Source: Agrypnia vestita (Eukaryota > Arthropoda > Insecta > Trichoptera > Phryganeidae). From it: a stretch of 64,000 nucleotides of DNA. Shown in pieces: positions 49,701 through 58,700 of this stretch. Position numbers and translations under genes: made by a program. Within the stretch, counting starts at the first letter, position 1, and each line of letters opens with the position of its first letter. Under the pieces are notes generated by a model, which saw only the letters and a program-made list of their open reading frames with translations, searched no databases and was not told where the DNA came from. The stretch is from NCBI GenBank assembly GCA_016648135.1, contig JADDOH010003988.1, forward strand, positions 186,001 to 250,000, in the 5' to 3' direction.

Positions 49701-52700
49701 ATCCTTAACTTCAAATATTTTATTAATGAGTTGAGTCTGCTACACTTTACTTAGTTTTCATTTAACTATCTTTACTTTCAAGATTATGTCCAACAAACGT
49801 AACGGAGCTAGACCGGGAATGGCAAGCTCTTAGAAATACAAGTCTCCCATTTCAAGAGGAACAGATAATTAAACCAGATGATTTTTGGCTTCATGTGTCT
49901 AAAATAAAGAAAGGCGATTCGTCGCAAATATTTCCATTATTGGCCCAATTCGCTCACAATGCCACATAGCAGTGCAAATGTCGAGCGTCTGTTTCTTATG
50001 AAAACAGACATAAGAAATAGACTTTCTACTGAAACTCTAATAGGCTTACTTTATACGAAAAGTGGCTTAAAAAGAAACCGCGAGCCTTCGCAAGAACACA
50101 TTAAATATTTTAATAAATATATGTATAAATTTCATTAATTTACCTGAAACTAATAATAAAAAAAAATAACAACAAAACACTTGTTTTATTCAGTTTTACC
50201 TACCCTAACCTCTTCATTTCCCTCAGAAAATAAGGACGTAGATCTACGAACTTTTTACAAACAAAATTTACTAATTCTATGTAATTTTTTAATGTGGTCT
50301 ACGCCTTTTTCAAAATCTGAGTTGGCAACACTATGCACAACCAAAATGATATCCTTTGATAAGAAGACAGATATAGGATACTTTTGGTTTAGATCCAGAT
50401 TGAAATTGAACTAAGTACATAACTTCAATCAAGCTCTCAATTTCACGGATGCGAGTTTCGTGGACAGAATTTTTATGAATTTTGCAGACGAGAGAAAATG
50501 GTGATCTGGATCAATATATTTAACACTAAAAAACCCTATTAGTGGTCTGTGGAGTTTAAAGTAAGAATTTATTGGCCCTAACTACGAGGTTCTAAACTTT
50601 GGCAACTGCTGGTCACATTGATAGAAAATGTCAACAACTCGAATGAATGAAATAATTATTTCCAACATACCAATGATAATGGCACAGACTAGGCACTTTT
50701 TCATGCGAGCAGAGCAATCTTCACAGGCTGGTCGATGTCCACAGGGTTCCAAGAGGCAGTTGGCCTCTGACAGCTCGCAGCAAACTACACATTCAGTGGG
50801 CTTTGTCCGGGGCACACCGCCTGTGGAAAATCATTGAAAAGTTTATTACAGTAATTCAAACCCCGATAATTCGACATTAGCCATAATTCAAAATTTTTAA
50901 ATTAAAAAACCCGCAAGTACCAACATATTAATTTCATAGTAGATTGACGCCGATAATTCGTAATTCATAATGAAAAATTTTTTAGATCTCTTGTGACATA
51001 AATCAATATATTTTAGATCACATAATTCAAATTTTTTTGAAAATTGAACAACTGAACCAAAAATATGTCAATACCAGGTATGTACTTTAATTATAGAAAT
51101 GTCATAATCTTTGTATTGGCCTAATAAATATTGCATTTTCGAAATGATTTCTTGAAATATACAAAATTACAGATGTTTCTCACAAAATTAGTGACTTTTT
51201 TCATGAGTTTTACGAATTTTGGTAAATTTCGCAAACACATCACGATTTTTTCTGTACCTTAAATTTCGAATTAACAGGCCTCCGCATAATTCGAAATGTT
51301 CTTTTTGAGTCTTTTGAATTTCGTATTTACAAGGTTCTATTGTATTAATGCCAGTACCCTCACTTCACCGGGTTGAGAGCTAAATGTCAGTTTCTATCAT
51401 CTAAAATATAAATTTTAACATAGAATCTTTCTAAACTCGAGAAAAATATTTATAAAGTATATAAATAAATTCACATATAGAGGACAGTGCTTACTTATGT
51501 TGGAAGGTGGAGAAGCTGACTTCTTATGCCTCGAAGGTCTCACTGGATGCTGTGGGCTGGATGTGTTGTTAGTTTTACCAGGAACTCCACGGCTCATCAT
51601 GTTGGCGTAATGTACTGGGCTACTGTTACTGCTACTACATTCACCTGTTTATATGGGGCTTTAGAAGTGATATATTCATTTTAAATTATTACTAAATTAA
51701 TTAATAAAATACAACACAGCTAAGATTAATTTGTTTCGCATATAATTTCAAGCCTATATGCTCTCTCTATCCAGCTTACATCTTTTAAAAATACCTTCAT
51801 TATTTTCTATGTGAGTGTAGAAAGATAAATAAGCAGACAAAATGAAAAATTATGTTTATTTTTATCGTGATATAGGCGATAATATAGGCGATATTTCTCC
51901 TTCCCCCTCTAACCCATCCCCTCCACAAGTTATATTTTCTGTACACCGATTCTGATACACCGCTTGACCCATTGGACCCAAATTTTACATTTTCCTGACA
52001 GAAAAAACATGCCACATTTCTTCCCTAGACATCCTATCCATCCCAGCCTTCATTAAATGGAAACGTTTTAATTAGAGGCTTTGCAAAACAATGGAACCTT
52101 TGTTTCACCCCACAAATTTATTTTTAACTTGCAATGCAATTCAAACTTAATCCATAACCTGTGCAACACCGGGTATGAACAGCTAGTTTTTAATAAAATT
52201 CTGAAAAACTCTTTTTTTGTCAAATGGTGCCATGTGACATTTATTTTATGAGGATGTACAACGAAAGCCAGTGTGACCTTTCTCTCCAAAACAGAAATCA
52301 GTTAAAGAATATGCATAGAGTATAAAGTGGTAGATAGAGTATGCTGTTCAAGTTCATTCAGCAGCTATCTCATAAGGCAAGTTCAGTTTAGGTGAAATTG
52401 GAGTTGACGTCCGAAGGCCTGTGCAAAGAGCTGCGGTCTGCCAACCCATTGATTAGACTAATGCAAGAGTGAGCACTATATACATATCTGTGACTGACTA
52501 ATTGTGAGCAAATAGTCTCCTTCATTCCCAGCATAACAAGGTTGTTATATTTAAGCCATGTATTCACTAGGGGACAAATTGTCCCTCATCAGCACGCGCG
52601 GCACAGAGTCTACGTGACGTTGCAACGTCGTGCACTGTTCCGCGACGGCGCGCACAACATAGCGCGGCATTTCTACGTGCCGTGGCAACGTTGCCATGCG

Positions 52701-55700
52701 CACGGTACCCAAGCGAGCTCACTGCAACATTATGCGGAGCGTCAGTACCATGTGGTATGTTTACAAGTGAATACGCATGCGCTGTATCTGTCAAGATGAC
52801 AATGCGTGGAAACGAAATCGTTCTTGAACTCATCGAGCTGTATCGATCGAAGATCGCATAGAATGTCCGTCCTTCTTTCTCTTTACAGTAGATAATTTCG
52901 CATTCTCCTCTTACGTTTCGATAAACTCATTAACATAAACAGATACGCAGTTGACATCATAACCTCATAGGGCAACATTTCCGTGACGTGTGGAAAACAA
53001 TAATTATTTGCAAAAAGGACCTTGTTTTTAATAATATTCAATTTACAACAGTAAAACCTTATTAATTTGAAATTGCGACCCAAAAAAACATTTCGAATTG
53101 CGCGGAACCCCGTTTTCGCCAAATGAGATACTGCAGCTGTCATCATAACATCATCGGGTGACATTTCCGCGACAAAATATGCGAGTTCCGGTGTGTACAC
53201 GTCAAATGACCGCGTCATTGTCCCCGAAACATGAGCGTAGATGTTGATGCGACATGCCGAGCGGAATGTTTCGCGATTTGTCCCCTAGTGAATACATGGC
53301 TTTATAGTATACAAAATAGACAGGACGTACCAGTAAAGTTTCTATGAGAAATGTCAAAATCGATAAAGTATGCAAATTTATATAAGAGCGGTAAAGACAT
53401 GATTATTATGCTAATACAAAACATATTAGGACAATGGTTAGATGTTAATACTGGATACACATAATTACATACCTATATCTGCATAGTTTACAAGATTATA
53501 ATAGTTTCTCTTAGACGGTGATGCGTTGACATTGATTCCTGTGTTAGCTCCGCCAAAGGCTCCCTCCCGACTACTATTAGGCATTTCAGGTCCCGCAACT
53601 ATGGGGGACACTGTCGCTTCAGGATCAGAGATTATCACACTAGACAAATGTCTATTAGCCAACTCTAATAGATCCACAACTGGAGCATCATTTGAGGATA
53701 CTCCGCTTGAATCAGCCTCATTATGTGGAAGGAAATTGGGTAGCAAATCTTCTAACTGAAATGAAATGGAAGAAAAATTTAGTAAAGCCTAAATTCTTTT
53801 TTTTTTGATGGGCAAAGTGTGACAGTTAACAAGATATGCATAAAAAATAAAAACACCAGCAAAAATTACCTACCATCCACTTAGGACCGATTGTTTGATG
53901 AGCAGTAATAGATTACTTAGATTTGTGCACATTTTTTACCAATCAAACAACTCGTTTTTGCAAAAATCTATGCTTTTTTCTTAACTATTACTATTGTTCA
54001 AACAAACAGCCCTTACTTGTTCCTACTTGTTTAATGTGTGGGAAATAGATATACAAACAGTAAAATGACAGCACGTTGGTGTCAATTAATCCATCCTCAA
54101 TGACAGTGGGTCAAATGTTTGTCCGGCTGACCCGGATGTTTATAAAAATATGAATTATGCAATGACTATTTGGTTTACCGTTATACTTTAGAGATTATTA
54201 ACTATTTCCAAGTAATTTGAGACATGAATTAATATTAGCCATATTCTGAAAATACTAATATTGCTTTTTCTGTATCCTGACAGTTATTGTATTACATTGT
54301 AATGCCATCAACGTTGACGTTTTAAGTTTGACAGGTTTGAAATTAATGAATTCAATCAATCAGAAAGCTCTAAAATGTAAACCTTGACACCTAAAATATT
54401 AGTCTTGCCGCAGCATTCATCACTGACTGTAGTCTGTCGAGCTGAGTCCTAGGCTGTCCTGCATATATTGAGTTACAGTAGTCCAGCCGCAAGATGACAT
54501 ACGCATTAATCAATGACTTTGTTGCGTCCGGGGGGAAGCATTTCCTTACAGACTTGATCCATCTTAAACCATAGCTTTGTTAATGTGTTTTCTAAGGGTT
54601 AGCTCTTTCTCTATGAAGCTTTACCTGTGACGAGGGTTTAATTATAATGCCTGTCGTCGGCAGAATCATCGGCACGTCATCTAGAAGTGTATTCTCCTTG
54701 ATGTTGCTGTCCACATTATGTCGCTATCAGGATATCAGGATTCAGCGTCAATCTAATTGAAGACATCCACCTTCCAATATCCTCAATACATATTGCAATT
54801 TTGAACTTCAGGGCATTAGCTTCGCTTGGGTGACAATGTTGGTAAACTTGGTAATCATCTGTATCGCTAGTGATGTGCTTTTAGTTCATGAGCTTCGATG
54901 ATCTTCTCAATCTCACAATCTATTACAACACTGATGATGACTAGCCGCTAATGAGGCCCGGGCGCCCGGATGTGACACGTCAATCAGCGAGCCGCTCATG
55001 TTACATCAGAGGGTCGTTATTAATTATTACTATGTCTCATGATTTTTCACCACATTAAAGCTAGTTATAATATAAAATAGAATAGAAAACTAACCTTTTT
55101 CCCACTCGTAACAGAAATATCTGTCAAATCGTAAACACACTTTCCATCTTTGTTTTTAGCCTTTGGATCACAGCCTTTTTGTATTAAATATATCATTATG
55201 GAAAATGTAACTCTATTTACACCTACATCTTGGGGTGTCAACTTATCATATATTGCAAATATCCCGGGGCAATCCTGAAAATATATTTTTTTTACCAAAC
55301 TACACTATATTATAAATACAGATTTAAAAAAAGATATATGTGACATATAGATGCAAAACCGCCACTATCCACATGCAGCCCATATGGATAGTGGCAGTTT
55401 TGCATCCATATGCCACATATAATACACACATCAGTTTCTTACTGTACAATGCATTTCTTTACACACACAATGCAATACACAAATTACTTTCTCTTACTGT
55501 TCTTATAGATATAATATCTCATAACAATACATTGCAATGCTAATTAATTGCTTATGATATTATTTATTTTCTTATTATATATTTGTTTAAGATTAATATT
55601 ACTCACTTTATTATTTGGTTTTTGGGCTTCTGAAGATTGAGCATTTGCCTTTTTCATATAAGCTATGTGCAAAGCTGTATTGCCATCCTCATCAAATGCC

Positions 55701-58700
55701 GTCACTAAACATCCCAGACTAATTAACTGTTCTATAACAGTACAATGTCCTGCAAGGCACAATACAAGATTACTTCAAAAATTCACTCAAATATTTAACT
55801 AAATTGCCAAATCAGATCATTTTGAAACTAAAGTTTTGAAACTAATGTTTTGAAACTATGTAAATCACTTTGACTCCAGGATTATGATTTCAAATCATTT
55901 TTCTAATAGTGTAAGGTAAATCTTGATTATCGTTAATTTAAAAACTTACCTTGTGAAATTGCTAATAATAGTGGTGATTGATGTCTGTTATTTCTATGAT
56001 CTAAATCAGCATGTCCAATGTTTACCTAAAAAAATATACTTAAATAAAGCATACTGTTTTTAAAATACTCCAGAGACCAAGCCAAAATAATGCATAATAG
56101 GGGAAAACGGGGTAATGGTACTTTCAGTATATTTATACACGGCAGAGTAGCCCAGAGAACTCTTCATAGACAAAAAGTATAAGAAAGAATAAATATTCCT
56201 TTGGAACAATCTGCAGAATGTCCAGCGCTGGTCCGCGCAATGTCAGTATTAGGGCCGTCGCCTTCTCCCAGTCATCCCAAAAGTGCCGCCGCTTCGAACT
56301 GTCCTGTTGTGTCTTTTCAGCATCATGTTTTACGTTTTCTCAAAAATTTTCCATGCCCATTTTAGTGGCCTCCAATTTTTTGTATTGCTTTTCAACACTA
56401 TTCGTAAGTTCCTTGATGCCTACAAATTTGTTATCCAGTTAACATTTTGATTTTCCGTTCCTGTTCCTCCTTATCCTCTAGATGTCTTTGTTCCTGTTTC
56501 TGATCCTGCTCTTCCAGTTGTTTTTGACATTCTTCCTTGTGTTCTTGCAGCATCTTCATCTTCATCTCTGGTTGCCATTTGCTCCGTCAGCCACGATTTT
56601 CCCGTCGAGTTCCTTAAATTCTCCCGACAGTTGCCACAGGATGTAGCTTTGGGAGACAAAAAAAACACTGGAATTAATTAGCCATTTATTATTAGTTTTA
56701 GTGATTTTAATCACCAGACTAAAATTTGATTTCACAATTTATAACTTGTCTATGAATACTTTATTATCGCTGGGAAACACTTTTGAGAAAATTCTGTTCA
56801 CTGTTGCACACAGGTAGGCACTCCACTTAATTATCTGTCGCTTGGTTTATCACACGCAATGGTAACACTGTATTCACTACGCTGCTGATTTCACATCGGT
56901 AGAAACGTCAAAACAAACAATGCCCGCAGCGGCACTAGTCTCACTTTTTATACAAAATACATTTGTTTTTCAAACCTTCGAGAACATTCTTCTTATTTCT
57001 AGCAATTCCTCGAAATTTCCAGTACCTAGGAGAATGCTTCAGTTGATTTCAGATTGTACCAGATGTAGACTTAGATGATTCCAGAGCATTGTATAGTGCT
57101 GTTCCAAAGTGACATATTATAAAGGATTCGGACAGTGCGTAATTCAATCCGGATTCTACGATCTCGGTACAATATATACATATTTTATATATACTACGGC
57201 AAAAATGTCTAATATATTTCGAAGATGATTAATATACAAATAAATCAGGTATCGGACTAATTTCATACAAGAAAATGGTGATCAATAAAATCTTTGTGAT
57301 ATCATTGAAAATGTTGTTGTAAATAAACTTATTCATGTAGTCCTGGAAAACCATTTATGAATGACGATTCCTATTTTTACCAACCACACCAGTAATTAAC
57401 CTTGTTGAATAAATCATTGTCATTAATTGGTACAGTCTCATGTATTATACAAAATAATAATTTGATAAGTAGCAAAGAGAAATATACAAGTTGTTTACCA
57501 AAGCGCTAACTGCTGGAGCATGACCATTTAAGGCAGCCAAATGAAGAGCGGAGAAACCATCATCCTTTGGCCTATCTACTAGACTAGGAGCTCGGCGACA
57601 GATGGCCGCACAGGCAAAGGCATTTCCTTTTAGTGCTGCGTGTTGCAGCGCATTAAAGCCACGCTTATTAGCCAGGGAAAAATTGGTATCTGAAATTATC
57701 ACACATATCATTTTACATTTTTTAAGTTTTCTACAGTTTCTTGAACGTATAAAAGGAAGTCTGGCCCTGACCAGACATAATTGATATTTTGCTCCATAAT
57801 TTCCACTCATGCACAAAATCATAAGTGAGAAAAATTCACAAATAAATTGAAAATGGGTTCCATTCTTTAAACTTCACTTTGATAACAAAATATCACGCTA
57901 TCCAAATCCACTCTCTCCAAAATCTAGTTTTTCATTTATGTTTTAATTCATAATTTAAATTGAACTCTTCAACCTGATTCGGTTCTGACACTGAAAATCA
58001 CTCTGACACTCTACAACTTATCATTACTTCTTTCTTATCAAATATCTTATTTTTATTTATTGGTGCAATGATTATAGATTTTAGATACATAAATTTTATT
58101 AAATACATATTATTAATATTTAAAGAATTGGCTTCGTGGTCAGGCATTTTAACAAAATGTTAGTTACATTAGTATGTAAAAAAAAGAATCTGATGCAAAA
58201 ACTAACCGGGGTAATCACACAACATTTGTATAATCCTCATGGAACCAGACAGAGGCGGCACCAAGGCAGTGGGTGCACTGGGGGGAGGGACATTGTTTGA
58301 GACACCGTGACTACTACACTGGTTATTAATTGCATCATGCAGCGCCGTATCACCATATGTATCCTACAAAACAATAACTTGTTATACATGATGTTTAACT
58401 AGTTAAAAATTTTAAATAGCAGGAAAAATTAACTAAACTACATTAATGAACGTCGACAATCCTAGGAAATTCATATTTCGCCCACCATTGAACAGTAAAA
58501 CCCCATTCGAAACCCAATTCGAAAAACTAACTCAAACCCCGATAATTCAAAATTCACCATAATTAAAAAAATTTAGACCAAACAAGTCCCAAAATGCTTA
58601 ATTTCATAGTTGATTAACCTCGATAATTAATAATTTGAAAAAATTTAGACCGTTGCGTCATAAAATTATATATTTGATTTTTTTAAATAAGTTATCAAAA

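Larger units (their letters stand above)
47547..50333 (+). mobile_element. decayed hAT transposon in the last mib2 intron
   Basis: The left end 'cagcgctgccaactca' and the reverse complement of the right end, 'tagtgttgccaactca', are imperfect inverted repeats, followed inward on both sides by 'cgtagatctacg'. Flanking 8-mers 'cgcacaac' (47539-47546) and 'tgcacaac' (50334-50341) match at 7 of 8, the 8-bp duplication expected of hAT. The interior has two pieces of hAT transposase on the + strand. It has been split by a later insertion (48204-49693). Confidence 0.88.

Noticed and set aside
50628..50837. + strand frame of 69 codons
   Set aside because: Antisense shadow of the first mib2 RING exon.
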